64,000 nucleotides of DNA. It comes from Ligustrum vulgare (lineage: Eukaryota > Streptophyta > Magnoliopsida > Lamiales > Oleaceae). The notes under the pieces were generated by a model. The model searched no databases. It was not told the origin of the DNA and saw only the letters and a list, made by a program, of their open reading frames with translations. The position numbers and the translations under genes are program-made. Positions 26,722 through 38,187 of this stretch are shown piece after piece; position 1 is the first letter of the stretch; each line of letters opens with the position of its first letter. The DNA is taken from positions 30,393,362 to 30,457,361 of the forward strand of contig OY743170.1 in the NCBI GenBank assembly GCA_963555705.1, given 5' to 3'.

Positions 26722-26734
26722 GTATCAGAGCCTC
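26720..26734 (+). other. Primer binding site of the copia element
   Basis: TGGTATCAGAGCC is a perfect match to the plant initiator Met-tRNA 3' end complement. It sets the 5' end and + orientation of the element to 29410. Confidence 0.9.
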
Positions 26735-26789
26735 CTTCAATTTCCTCATATCTACTCTAAGGATTGAAGTTTGGTTTCTGTTGTTCACG

Positions 26790-27640
26790 ATTGTTTGTTT
26801 GCAACACCTAGACATTCCGCATTAATCACTCTAGAACGAATTGATGGAACTAATTATATTGAATGGGAGTTGAACGCTTAAAATAAGATCCGACGGAGGA
26901 AGTGTTGGGGCTATATCTCAGGGTCTAAAACTGCTCCTGGAGATGTGGAGTCTAATGACCATGAAGCTTGAGAGGATTAAAATTGCTTGGTGAATTTTTA
27001 GCTCCTTGATGCGATGACAAAAGATATCAGATCTCTTTTTCTTCACCTTTCTACTGCCAAAGAAATCTAGGAAGCTGCAAAGGAGTCATATTCAATCGAA
27101 GAACATGATGTATCAAAAGCCTATCAATTACACTTTGAGGTGTATTCTAGTTGTCAAAACAGTGAGTATGTAATCTCTTACTTTGGCGTACTGTAGAAGA
27201 TTTGGCAGCATCTTGACGATATTGATACTTGTTCCATGGAGTGTGCCAACGACATTAAAAAATATACCACACTGGTAAACTCTCAATCGTAGGGAGGCCA
27301 TGCTGGGCGGAGTGGTTGGAGATGGAGTTGTGATGACATCTAGAAAGGTGCCTACTTGAAAGAAAGATAAGAATTATCTGAAGTGTACTCACTGCAAGGG
27401 TACACATCATACTATTGATCATTATTTCGAAATTTATGGGTTTCTAGAGTGACATCCAAAGAGCAAGAAGATGTCAAATTTGTTTTCAAGTATTCAAGGA
27501 GATATTACACCATAATGAGCTTTGGATACAACTCCACCTTTTTCCGCTAAGTCAGGTACATATTTTACTATTAATATAGATTGGATAATTGACTCCGGTA
27601 CAACGAATCGGTTGACTTGTGACCAGTACAAATTACGTCA
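26790..27640 (+). pseudogene. Ty1/copia gag and protease remnant
   Basis: Reads ITLERIDGTNYIEWELNA, then DAMTKDIRSLFLHLSTAKEI and EAAKESYSIEEHDVSKAYQL, then a gag zinc-finger relic CTHCKGTHHTIDHYFEIYGF whose last Cys is lost. It continues to the protease start DWIIDSGTTNRLTCDQ, with the active-site Asp-Ser-Gly kept. At least ten in-frame stops occur in gag. It ends at about 27655, where a second copia sequence begins. Confidence 0.8.
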
Positions 27641-27659
27641 ATTATCCTCTAATTTAGCC

Positions 27660-28130
27660 AATTATCCTCTAATTCCTGTTAACAATTGGGAAAAATTAAA
27701 GATATTCAATGAGTTTAATTTCAAGTGGTGGCGGCAGAAGATGATGTTCTATCTGACCACCTTGAATCTTGCGAAATTCTTGACTGAGAATGCTTTAGTA
27801 CTACAAAAGGGTGAAGGGGAATTTAAGCAATCAGTGCTGTGGACATATGAGTCTATGGTTGAGAATAGCCAGGACCAAAAATCGAAAGAAATTGAGGTTG
27901 AATCAAGACATAGCAAACGAGAAAGGACAAAAAAAATCTTATGGTCCTAATTTTCTGATCTATATGCTAGAAACTAAACATCAAAACTTAAAAAAGCCTG
28001 TGAACTCTTCAGAAGGACCTCAAGTGAAAGGGGCCATTAAAAGTGAAATAGATTCCATTTTGCAAAATCATACTTGGAAGCTAGTGGATCTTTCTTTGGG
28101 AAGAAAATCATTATGCTACAAATGAATTTT
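27660..28130 (+). pseudogene. Second copia: gag N-terminus fused to reverse transcriptase
   Basis: Codons after 27660 read FNEFNFKWWRQKMMFYLTTL, then NLAKFLTEN, the N-terminal gag of a different copia. Within about 60 codons they continue as SRHSKRERTKKSYGPNFLIY, then AIKSEIDSILQNHTWKLVDL, the entry to reverse transcriptase. Gag C-terminus, protease and integrase are missing, so this is a large internal deletion in the source element. A single frame shift lies near 27935. It continues into the RT at 28130-28620. Confidence 0.7.
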
Positions 28131-29410
28131 CAAAGGAAAATGAAAGCAAATGGAACTATTGATAAGTATAAGGCCAGATTAGTAACAAGAAGGCCTTTAT
28201 TACTTTGATACATGTTATCCAGTGATGAGAATAACATCCTTTAGGATGATATTACAAATTGCAGCTTTGTACAATCTCGAAGTACATCAAATGGGTGTCA
28301 AACTACTTTTCTAAATGGAGATTTTGAAGAAGAAATCTGCATGGAACAAACTGAGGGTTTTTCATCACCAAGGTAAGAAAAGAAAGTCTGTAAATTAGTG
28401 AGTAAAGTCATTAAATAGCTTGAAACAAGCACCCAGACAATTGTGTGGAAATTTGATAGTGTCGTGATGGAAAGTGGATTTAAAATCAACTAACGTGACG
28501 AACGTGTGTATACTAAAAATGGCTATGTCATTTTATATCTTTATGGTGATGATATGCTTATCATTGGCAATAATGATTAGATGATTAAATCTACAAAAGA
28601 TATGTTGAACTCAAGACTTGACATAAAATATATAATTTTAGCAGATGATTTAAATCTCAAGAGCTTTAGATGGGCTTGTTCTATGCGAGTCAAATTATGT
28701 GGAAAAAATTCTCTAGAAATATAACAAGGATGATTCTGCAGTAGCTAGAACCATGATAGATACAAGTCAACATCTATTGAAAAATAGAGGCCACAGTATT
28801 TCTCAAGTTGAGTACTCTAGAATAATTAGAAGTCTAATGTTCTTAATGGGTTATACAAGATCAGATATAGCCCATCCAGTTAGTAAGCTGAGTAGATATA
28901 TGAGTAATCCAGGGTCTAACCATTGGAAAGGAATAGTAAGAGTACAAGATTCTTGAGGTATATGGACTGCAATATGCTAGATATCCTACAATTATTGAAA
29001 GATATAGCGATGCTAACTGGATATCTAATACTAAAGACTCGAAGTCTAAAAGTGAATTTGTATTAACATCTGGAGGTGCAGTAATATCATGAAAATACTC
29101 TGAACGGACAGTTTTTGCCAGATTCACTATGGAATCTGATTTTATAGCCCTTTATAAGTGAGGTGAAGAGGTTGAACGGCTATACCAATTCTTAGAGGAT
29201 ATTCCTAGATGCCTGTGCTAGGAATTTGTATACTTCGATGTAGTCAATCAGAAATTTAAAGGGCACATAGCAATATGTATAATGGTAAGACGAGACATAT
29301 ATGTCTCAGACATAATACCATAAGACAACTACTTTCAACTGGAATTATCTCTATTGACTATGTAAAGTCAAAAGATAACATTTCGGATCCGCTAACTAAA
29401 GGGTTAAATA
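28130..29410 (+). pseudogene. Ty1/copia reverse transcriptase and RNase H remnant
   Basis: Contains KMKANGTIDKYKARLV, then FLNGDFEEEICMEQTEGF and the catalytic motif LYGDDMLIIGNND (two Asp kept), followed by [20 protein letters not shown], then [19 protein letters not shown] and at 29395 DPLTKGLNR. Many stops. RNase H (29000-29300) is badly decayed. No 3' LTR follows that I can recognise. Confidence 0.8.
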
Positions 29411-30053
29411 GATAGTTAGTTGCAAATTATCGAGAGGAATGGGACTTAAGCCCTTGAATGAATAAGTTAATACAATGGAAACCCAACCTAGTTGACTGAA
29501 GAACCCAAGATCTAGGTTCAAATGGATAATCTAATTGTAAATACTTAATTGAATCATTGTGTGGGGGATGTCCATTCCTATGATGTAACAATGATTCCCG
29601 TAAAAATGAAGGATAAGTATTAGGCTTTTAATGATTCTTATGCGTTGGGAATCTGAGCGGAGTAGAGGGGCTACTTTTAGTTAAGAGATCACCTATATGA
29701 GAGAGAAATGAGGTTGCTTCTAAAGGAATTGTATTGGGCTTGGTTTTTTGAAACTCTCACAGAACCAGACGTATATTCATGGCCACTAACAAATATAACA
29801 ATGAGAACATAACTATGTCAGGAAGAAAAGAATCTCCTGTGAGGTATATCATCATTTACACAAAATGCAGAACAATTCAAGGATACCACGTCTACTGCTC
29901 AGCAAGTAAAGTAAATATATTTTCATAAGGAAATGTTCAAAGAGTAATACATAACTATCCTATACAGGTTTCAACCGTTGAACTATATCACCAAGTCTTT
30001 ATGTCTAATGTTGTCGTGTCTCTTGCAATTTATTTCATACAGAGGATTTTTGG
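29411..30053. other. Unassigned, probably copia 3' tail
   Basis: No coding signal and no clear LTR. The phrase TTTAATGATTCTT at 29623 recurs at 30346 on the other side of the inverted repeat. Probably element-derived. Confidence 0.3.
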
Positions 30054-30334
30054 AAATAGCATGCATGGAGTTACATAATAGCATGCATTGAGTTACATAA
30101 TAGAAAACCGTATCTTGATACAAAACAAAAGGAACTTCGCGTGGTCCACGTTTTTGTCAATTTTAAAATAGAAACTCTTGAGATTATTACTGTTAATTGA
30201 GGAGTAAATGGCCACATTGAAACCAATGAAACTCCTTGTTTATGACAATTAATTGAGGATTAATTTACCTTGTTAACTATAGAGTTATTATGTAACTCAA
30301 TGCATGCTATTATGTAACTCCATGCATGCTATTT
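30054..30334. repeat. Fold-back repeat with perfect 49-bp arms
   Basis: 30054-30102 and 30286-30334 are perfect reverse complements (49 of 49). Each arm is itself a near-perfect 23-bp tandem duplication (AGCATGCATGGAGTTACATAA, second copy with T for G). The 183-bp loop is not palindromic. The element encodes nothing. It could be a fold-back MITE or the relic of an inverted duplication; I see no clear target duplication. Confidence 0.85.
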
Positions 30335-30872
30335 TTGGAAATAGGATTTAATGATTCTTGAATGGTGGTGGCGGTGTTGGGACTTGTGGGTCCTGATATA
30401 TTTTGTGTTGTGTTTGGATTAAGGTTTTGCTGATTTTATGGTCGGTTAAGTTATAAGGGGAACTCTCTCAAATTCTTTTTAAAATCCTTGAAGTCAAAGA
30501 AAAGTCAACCAGTCATAGATAAGTCCTAGTAGCCTTGATGGTGGTTCTGACTTTCAACTGCATCTATCATAGGTGCATGTGTCGTCTTGAGTCCATAAGG
30601 TGATTCGAGACTGGATTTGCTATTAAGGGTGTGTTTAATAGTGTTTCTTTTTCATGGAAAATAAAACGTTTTCACCCAAGTTCTAACTTATGCTTGTTTG
30701 ATAGTATTTTTTCTCGACAATTGAATTCCATGTTTCATCCCCACGTGACTTCTTTTCCACCAAAACAAGGAATTTGATTTCTTGGGTGGGAGGAGAATAT
30801 ATTTCTTGGTAACTTGTTTAACTTTTCGTCAAGTTTAATCATTCTTATTGTTGTTAATTCATTTATTTATTT
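30335..30872. other. Non-coding; possible MITE start at 30627
   Basis: No gene. GGGTGTGTTTAATAG at 30627 is an imperfect inverse of TATCAAACACAACC at 31138-31151, so 30627-31151 may be a 525-bp hAT-type MITE, the end of which is duplicated at 32896-32909. Confidence 0.35.
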
Positions 30873-31460
30873 TTTAGAAATTAACATTATTATTATCAAG
30901 TACAAATGTCTGAAAAATGAAAAAAGAAATATATTTTTTTTATTAAAATAGCTAAATTTTGTTTTATTTGTCATGAAAAATAGTGTCAATTAAATGACAA
31001 AATTTGAAAAATTTTCATTTTTCCACCTAAAAAATTAAATCAATCAAACACATTAAACTTCCAATTCTCAAGAATTCGATTTCCTATAATTCAATTCCCT
31101 GAAATTCATTTGTTTTTCACCCAAATTTTATCATCGCTATCAAACACAACCAAAATATTCAAATAGAACTTTTTTAAAAATAAAAATAAAAATGATTATT
31201 CAAATAGAACTTAAATAATACACAAGTTCGAAAAACTTGTACGACTTTCGGGATTGATTAAACGTGTCTCGTAGAAGAATGAATTAGCCATTGCAGTTTT
31301 AAAGTAAGACTAGCTTGGGGTCGTGCCAAAGTATCCCAGTTGACAATGGGGTAATTTTTATTTCTTATCACTAAACTTTCAAAACAAATAAATAAGTAAT
31401 TAAACTTTATTTTGCCTCGATTAGATTATTAACTGATCACTCTGAACAACAATTTTAGGC
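30873..31460. repeat. Local duplication, copy 1
   Basis: Matches 32384-33036 continued at 37312-37440, for example AAATTAACATTATTATTAT, AATTAAATCAATCAAA, TCAAACACAACC and GGGGTCGTGCC. It is the uninterrupted version and serves as the empty site for the MITE and for element C. Confidence 0.85.
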
Positions 31461-32383
31461 TTCCTTCTTTTTGCTGTTTTATGATCATTTTCTATTTTTA
31501 TTTTCAAAAATATTAAAAATGTGTTCTATTTATCATTTTCGAAAACGTATTTTAGAGAAAAACAATTGTACACAAAATGCAAAATGCTCAAAAACCTTGT
31601 TTTGAGCATTTTAAGTGTATTTCACCAAAAAAAGTTTCGAAAAGTGGAAAATGTTTTTTTTTTAGAATTATCCTAATTTAAAACTAAGGCCAACATTACA
31701 AAAAAATTCAACGGGAATTCTTGTTATTGTGTTGGCAAAAAACATGAGATTTTTTTTTTCTTGCAAAAAACATTCTACTGGCAAAAAATATTACAAAACA
31801 AAAAAAAAAAATAGAATCTCCAACATTATAAACATGAGTTATTTTCCTTTTATGTATGATGTTGGATCGGTAAACTCTACAGTTAGAGTAATAATTAAAA
31901 AAATGCCTTGAACATGGACTTTATGTATGATTATTTTGGCTTAGGACTACTTGTTTCCATTTTGTTGAGTCAAACTCTTTGTGTGATTATTTTGTTTACA
32001 TGGATTCATATTTAATTGTGATTTGAATATGAATGTGGTAACTAAACAATAATTAAATAAGTTAATTTCTTATAATATTTATGAACTTGATCATTAATGA
32101 CTTTATCTATTTTTATAATATTTTCTAGTCATTTTTAAATGAATCCAATAAAAATTAGATAAGTTAATTTCTTATAATAGAAAGTAAATCTTCAAAAGAT
32201 AATTATTACTTTTTATATAATTTACCCCAAAAGCAAAATTTCAAACAAATCATACTTTCCAGTTTCCAGTTTTTCATATTTAGAAGCAGCTTTCAGAAAT
32301 GACAAACAAAACGTGTTTTTTTCCATATTTAAAAAAGGAAATGAAAACAAAAAATAGAAAACGTTTTCAGTTAATTGATTTTT
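31461..32383. other. AT-rich non-coding spacer between duplicates
   Basis: No gene. Poly(A) and poly(T) runs and short ORFs only; nothing recognisable. Confidence 0.5.
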
Positions 32384-33036
32384 TTCCAGAAATTAACATT
32401 ATTATTATTAAGTATAAATTTGTAAAAAAAAAAATGATTAAAATAACTAAATTTTCCTTTATTTGTCATGAAAAATAATATAAATCAAACAACAAAAGTT
32501 GAATTTTTTTCATTTTTACACCTAAAGAATTAAATCAATCAAATACTCCATCCGTCCCAATTATATAGGCTTGTTTGACTTTTCACACAGATTAAGAAAA
32601 TATATTTAATATCATTAACAAAGTAATTTTTGTAAAGAAAATTCCCAACTTATCCTTATTTAATATAAAAACTATTGTATTGAAAATAATAAATATGGGT
32701 ACATTGGTAAATATGCAAAATAAATACCTCGAAATGAAGAAACAAGTCTATATTATTGGGACAAACAACAAAGAAAAAACAGTCTATATAATTGAGACGG
32801 AGGGAGTACATTAAACTTTCAATTCCCAAGAATTCAATTCCCTAAAATTCAATTATCTGAAATTCATTTTCTTTTCACTCAAACTCCACCCTCGCTGTCA
32901 AACACAACCTAATATTTAAATAAAACTTAGATAATACACAAGTTTTGAAAACTTGTATCACTTTCGAAATTGATTAAACATGTCTAGTTGAAGAATGAAT
33001 TAGCCAATGGAGTTTTGAAGTTAGACTACCTTGGGG
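32384..33036. repeat. Local duplication, copy 2 (left part)
   Basis: Diverged copy of 30873-31320, interrupted by a Stowaway-like MITE and cut at 33036 by element C. It resumes at 37312. Confidence 0.85.
32546..32806. mobile_element. Stowaway-like MITE (Tc1/mariner type)
   Basis: 261 bp with inverted ends CTCCATCCGTCCC and GAGACGGAGGGAG, flanked by TA on both sides (32544-32545, 32807-32808). The other duplicate reads CAAACACATTAAAC without the insert, an empty site differing by one base. Non-coding. Confidence 0.9.
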
Positions 33037-33854
33037 TGACGCGATCTCACTCGAAAATATCAACCGAAACGCGGAATAACACAATTAATGAGCTAGGAAA
33101 GATCTAAATCAAATTAAAATTAAGAAACAATAAATAAATTAGACGATAGGATTCCAACCCAAACCTCACGGCGCAAGAAATTGACGATACGAAGGAAATA
33201 ACTGAAATTATTGAACGCCATAAGGATTGCCTAATTCCTTAATAAGTTCAGAGTATATGCCACAAAGATTTAATCTTTGATAAGTTCTAAATAAAAGGGA
33301 ATAACTCAACTTTTAACAAGATAATCATCTCTCAACAATATCAATAAACTCAAAACTATCTTTACAATGAATGAAAAATGATAATATAAAGTAAAACTGA
33401 CCTAAAGCTAGCCCTAACCGCAATTAGGGTTTAAAATATGGAAATAAATAATCAAAAACAGTAAAATAACAAAATACGCGAAAAGCTACAAAATTAAGGT
33501 TACGGCCGTGAAAGTGCTTCTTACGACCGTAAGAAGCTCTCGGCTTGATGTTACAGCCGTGATAATTAGACTTACGGTCGTAAGTCATGGTTTCTGAACT
33601 TCAATTCCACCCTTGAACATGCTATGGCCGTGAGTCCTTGATTTACGGTTGTGAATATTAAAATCTTGGAATTCTTGTTTTAGACCCTAGATGATGTTAC
33701 AGCTATGACCAACTTCCTTTACGGCTGTGAAAGTCCTTCTGGCCTTCAAACTTTGATCTTTCGACTCGACTTGATCCCGTCGTCTTCTCAGCTCGACCCC
33801 AGCATGGAACTTTTGCTCGACTTCTCCTTTCAATGCCTAGTTCGGATCACATCA
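33037..33854 (-). repeat. 3' LTR of element C
   Basis: Direct repeat of 36451-37306, with scattered differences and several deletions; it lacks about 40 bp (37220-37255 of the partner). Confidence 0.9.
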
Positions 33855-33892
33855 TCCCCCTTCTCTTGAAAATGATTCGACCTTGAATCAAT

Positions 33893-34720
33893 TTATGGTT
33901 GGCTTTTCAAACACCTCCTGTTGTTGTGGGCTTGATGATCATGCTTATGTCTCGTACTTTCTTTCAACCTTTTGGGCTGCTCCTTTATGTCAATGAATCT
34001 CATCCTTGTTTTAGGATCATGATTTGATTTAGGCACCTGCAAAAAAGATTTTATAGAGTTGGGGAGGGGTTGGTTAGATTTGTTAAGTGCAAAGCATGGA
34101 TCCTCGTATATCAACCTTTTTACAAAAAAAACTCCTTTGGGGGTGAACTCTCTTTTCTTTTTCTTTTTGCTCTCAAGCTCTCCTATTTCTAAGGTCGTGG
34201 CCCCAACTCCCTTGTTTTCAAATTTCACACACTCTACTTTTTCTGAGATCGTGGCCTCAACACTCTTATTTTTTCTCTCAAACTCACTTTTTATTTTTAA
34301 TTGATCCTCTCGGACCTCTTTAAGAGATAAAGGCACAAGAGTAATTTTTCTCCCACCTTTCACAAACGAATTTTTGTTCTTAAAACCATCGTGCACCACC
34401 CTCCCATCATGTTTCCTTGACCTTCTCAAAAAAATACGACGAACATGCATAGGCACTACATCGTAAAGGACCTTATCCTTGTAACCCCCAATGCTAAATT
34501 TGACCTCTACCTGCCGGTTCACCTTGATTTCCCTCGACTCAGTCAACAACTGAAATATATAAGGGTTCGGATGTTTCAATTTTGACAGCCCCAACTCCTC
34601 AACGAACAGTGTACTAACTACATTAGTACAATTACCCCCCATCAATCACCATTCCACATACTTTCTCACCAAGTAAGCACCTAGTGTGAAAGAGATTATC
34701 CCTTCACTCATCAATTTCAC
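33893..34720 (-). pseudogene. Protease and C-terminal extension (element C)
   Basis: Minus-strand frame from 34645 gives 250 codons without a stop: GGNCTNVVSTLFVEELGLSK, then VEVKFSIGGYKDKVLYDVVP, SFVKGGRKITLVPLSLKEV, a Lys/Glu-rich middle, and DPCFALNKSNQPLP near the end. The first part is the retropepsin fold that follows gag in Ty3/gypsy elements. The usual catalytic D-T/S-G lies upstream of the frame start (about 34700), where the reading is broken. In autonomous elements reverse transcriptase would follow; here the ORF ends 38 bp before the 3' LTR. This is the best preserved version of the family's C-terminus. Confidence 0.75.
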
Positions 34721-34859
34721 CTACTTTAACCCGAGAACTAAGGACACTTCTATTGACTAGTGACCCCTTCACCGCATAAGTTAGACCCTCTTCATCGCTA
34801 CTACTAGCCCCGACATCCTGTAATCTAGGCACCCCTTTAAACTCATCCTCCGAACTAAT

Positions 34860-36034
34860 ATTTTCATTATCACATAAAATCATGACCCGCTTATTTAGAC
34901 AATTTGAAGCAATATGCCCCTAACCTAAGCATTTAAAACACTTAATATTCATATCCCTAGTAGGTTGGGGTTCAGCAATATTTTAACCTTTTACAGTCAG
35001 CTCCTCCTTTACCTTCAGGACATGATCATCGTTGACTTCCTGTTTTGGATACGAACCCAAAGGTTACCTTGCTGCTCCCTTCCGCCTTAGCAGTCTTTCC
35101 ACTTTCATGGTCATGTGTACCATTTCACCTAGTTTCACATAGTGTTGCAGCTTGATGATGTTGGCAATGTCCCTGTTCAACCCGCTCATAAACATTTCCA
35201 TTGTAGCCTCCCGATCTTCTACCATGTTGGTCCTGGTCATTGCCACTTCCATGTCGTTCTGATAATCCCCCACACTCCTCATCCTCGAGTCAAACCTTGC
35301 ATCCTCTGATATATATCCCTATAATAGTGAATTTACACAAACCGCTTCCTCATTATAGCCTTTAGTTCGCCCCAAGTCTCAACTGGACTCTCCAGATTCC
35401 TCCTCATACTCATCACCAATTGATCCCACCAGCTGATTGCATAGTCTGTGAATTCAACCATTGCCAATTTCACCTTCTTCTTTTCAAAATAATGATGGCA
35501 ATCGAAAAGTAACTCCACTTTAGCTTCCCAATCCAAATATGCCTCTGGATCACACCTACTTTGGAACGCAGGTATTTTCATTTTAATGCTCCCAAGGTCC
35601 CCATCCTCAACATCTCTATCTTCATGCCTCCTTCTATGTCCCATTTCATGCATATCACCTCGCTATCTTCTCCTACCTAAGCTGGCCATAGACACATCCC
35701 CGCTATCACCATCACTATCAACCCTTCCGTCATCAAAACCATATCCGACCCGATGATTATCTTCCCTCCTATGCTCCCTCTCTTCGCCCCTCCAAACCCT
35801 ATGAGTTCGCTCCCTACACAATTGATTAATAGTCTCCTTCTGCCTATCCATTCTAGTAATCAACTTCTCAAAGTCCTCATTTAAAGTAGCCATTACTCCT
35901 ACATCATTCTCACCCACATTATTCATACCTCTGGGTCGTTTGTTGTGGCTCATTGTTGAAGCTGCTGGTTCCCTCCGTTCCATTCCCTTGTTGTCACCAA
36001 CAGATGAAGAAGATAATTCTCGACCGCTAGACAT
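34860..36034 (-). pseudogene. Gag of element C, frame-broken
   Basis: Three consecutive minus-strand frames make up a Ty3/gypsy gag. 36034-35663 is a basic start (MSSGRELSSSSVGDNKGMER, then EDFEKLITRMDRQKETINQL). 35653-35333 is the capsid domain (IKMKIPAFQSRCDPEAYLDW, then VKLAMVEFTDYAISWWDQL). 35282-35064 is the capsid end (MFMSGLNRDIANIIKLQHYV). A zinc knuckle CFKCLG-stop-GHIASNC follows at about 34943-34900. Breaks at 35655 and 35290 and a stop inside the knuckle inactivate it. Confidence 0.88.
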
Positions 36035-36437
36035 TGTTAGGGATCAAAGACACAAAAGGAGTAACCTCACGTGTTTAGTTTCGCTTGTGTATATTGCTCA
36101 ATTCCCTTTTCAATATCACCCAAGAACTAATCAAGGAACAATAAGTAAGGAATTTATGGAAGACACGAAGAAAGAAAACTAAGATTGAGAATTTCAATGA
36201 ATTTTGCCGAATTTTCCAGCAATTTTCGATTTTTTTTTTTAATCTGGAAGAAAATTCGACTACGAGTATGACAGAAAAAAAGGAATTGGATTTGGACGAA
36301 AATTGAACAAGAAAAACAATTTTGAATTTTTTTGGAAGATTTTTAATGGATCAAAATAAGGACAACTTGACTGGCACGAAGAACACAAGAAAAACTCAAC
36401 AAAACAAGAAAAGGAAAGAATCTGAAATAGATCCAAG
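36035..36437 (-). other. Leader of element C
   Basis: Non-coding leader between the primer site and gag. It resembles the leaders of elements A, B and E (CTTGTTTTGTTGAGTTTTTC-like on the minus strand). Confidence 0.6.
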
Positions 36438-36450
36438 CTCTGATACCAGA

Positions 36451-37306
36451 TGACGCGATCTCACTCGGTAATCTTGACGAAAACGCAGAATAACACAATT
36501 AATGACCTAGGAAATATCTAAATCATATTAAAACTAAGAAACAATAAATAAATTAGACGATAGGATTCCAACCCAAACCTTACGACGCAAGAAATTGACG
36601 ATGCGAAGGAAAGAACTGCAATTTTTGAACACGATAAGGATTGCCTAATTCCTTGATAAGTTCGGGGTGAACGCCACAAATATTTAATCTTTGATAAGTT
36701 CTAAATAGAATGAAATAACTCAACCTTTCAACAAGAGAATCATCTCTTAACAATATCAATAAACTTAAAACTATCTTTACAATGAATGAAAAATGATAAT
36801 ATAAAGTAAAACTGACCTAAAGCTAGCCCCAGCCACAATTAGGGTTCAAATTATGGAAATAAATAATCATAAACGGTAAATTAACAAAATATGCGAAAAT
36901 CTGCAAAATTAAGGTTACGGCCATGAAAGTGCTTCTTACTCCGTAAGAAGCTCTCGGCTTAGATGTTACGGCCGTGATAATTAGACTTACGGCCGTAAGT
37001 CCTGGTTTGCTGAACTTCAATTCCATCCGTGAGCATGTTACGGCCGTGAGTCCTTGATTTACGACCTTAAATATTAAAATCTTGGAATTCTTGTTTCACA
37101 CCCGAGGCAATGTTACGGCTGTGACCAACTTCCTTTACGGTCATGAAAGTCCTTCTGGCCCTCAAACTTTGATCTTTCGACTCGACTTGATCCCGTCGCC
37201 TTCTCGGCTCAACCCCAACATGGAACTTGTTCCCTTTCTCACGTAGATCACTGTCGTAATGCCTAACTCGACTTCTCCTTTCGACGCCTAGTTCTTATTA
37301 CATCAT
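36451..37306 (-). repeat. 5' LTR of element C
   Basis: 856 bp. Contains repeated TTACGGCCGT-type palindromes (36915-37050), a family trait also present in the LTRs of A and B. Confidence 0.9.
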
Positions 37307-37311
37307 GGGGT

Positions 37312-37440
37312 CGTGCCAAGGTATTCCCAGTTAACAATGGGCTAATTTTTATTTGTTATCACTAAACTTTCAAAACAAATAAATAAGTAATTAAACTTTA
37401 TTTTGCCTCAATTAACTGATCACTGAACAACAATTTTAGT
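37312..37440. repeat. Local duplication, copy 2 (right part)
   Basis: Matches 31318-31460 after the element C insertion. Confidence 0.85.
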
Positions 37441-37966
37441 TTCCCTCTCATCTGTCCTATCTAAGATTGATTAATATTGTGAAATTGGTACACCAAAAGA
37501 ATTTTTATATAATCCTTGTGTGATGTCAACTAACCACTACGCAACATTATATAAGTGTTAAAATTGAAATATAACCTTGATATTAAGGTGATCAAACTGA
37601 GAAAAAATGTGAAAAGAGTGATAAAATCTAACAACGAAGTGATACCCAGTAATCAAATATTATGACAAATTTAAATTTTTTATAGATCAAATTGAAAATT
37701 TTGCTTAATATTCGGTGACCGGATGAAATTTACCATTGACAATGTGAAACATAGCCAATGTTGTTTTGTATTTTTTATTTTCTTTGGCAGGTATGAAGTT
37801 GTAATTACTATCATGAAATCCTATGGAAGGATCCGGTCACTAAATTTTGAGTGAAATCCCAATTAAGTAATTAACTTTAAAATGTTACAATTGTTGTCAA
37901 TTATATAATCAATATTGAATAACAATTATATACAGTCGAATTTTTTGTTGTTGTTGTTGTTATTAC

Positions 37967-37997
<31 letters not shown>

Positions 37998-38182
37998 GAA
38001 TAATAACAATTAAGCGTTTATAACTATTGCTACGCTTGAGGGTTTATAATTTGAAAATAATGTAGTAAAGTACTCTGTGAGAACCATATTACATTTGAAA
38101 AATCAAAAGTAACTTTTTGTCAAATTATGATTCCTCAACTGTTATATAATTTCGATGAAGAATTTATAGATTTATGCAGGTT
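37441..38182. other. Non-coding, with trinucleotide microsatellite
   Basis: No gene. A (GTT)n-(ATT)n tract occupies about 37943-37997. The rest is AT-rich and unassigned, and is probably the host side of the chromovirus insertion. Confidence 0.5.
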
Positions 38183-38187
38183 CTTTG

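Larger units (their letters stand above)
33037..37306 (-). mobile_element. Element C: complete gag-protease LTR retrotransposon
   Basis: LTRs 33037-33854 and 36451-37306 begin TGACGCGATCTC and end CATCA. Both outer flanks are TGGGG (33032-33036 and 37307-37311), a perfect 5-bp target duplication. The primer site is the reverse complement of GCTCTGATACCA (36438-36449). The 2.6-kb interior codes gag and protease and nothing else, so it needs enzymes in trans. Gag and protease now carry stops. Confidence 0.92.
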
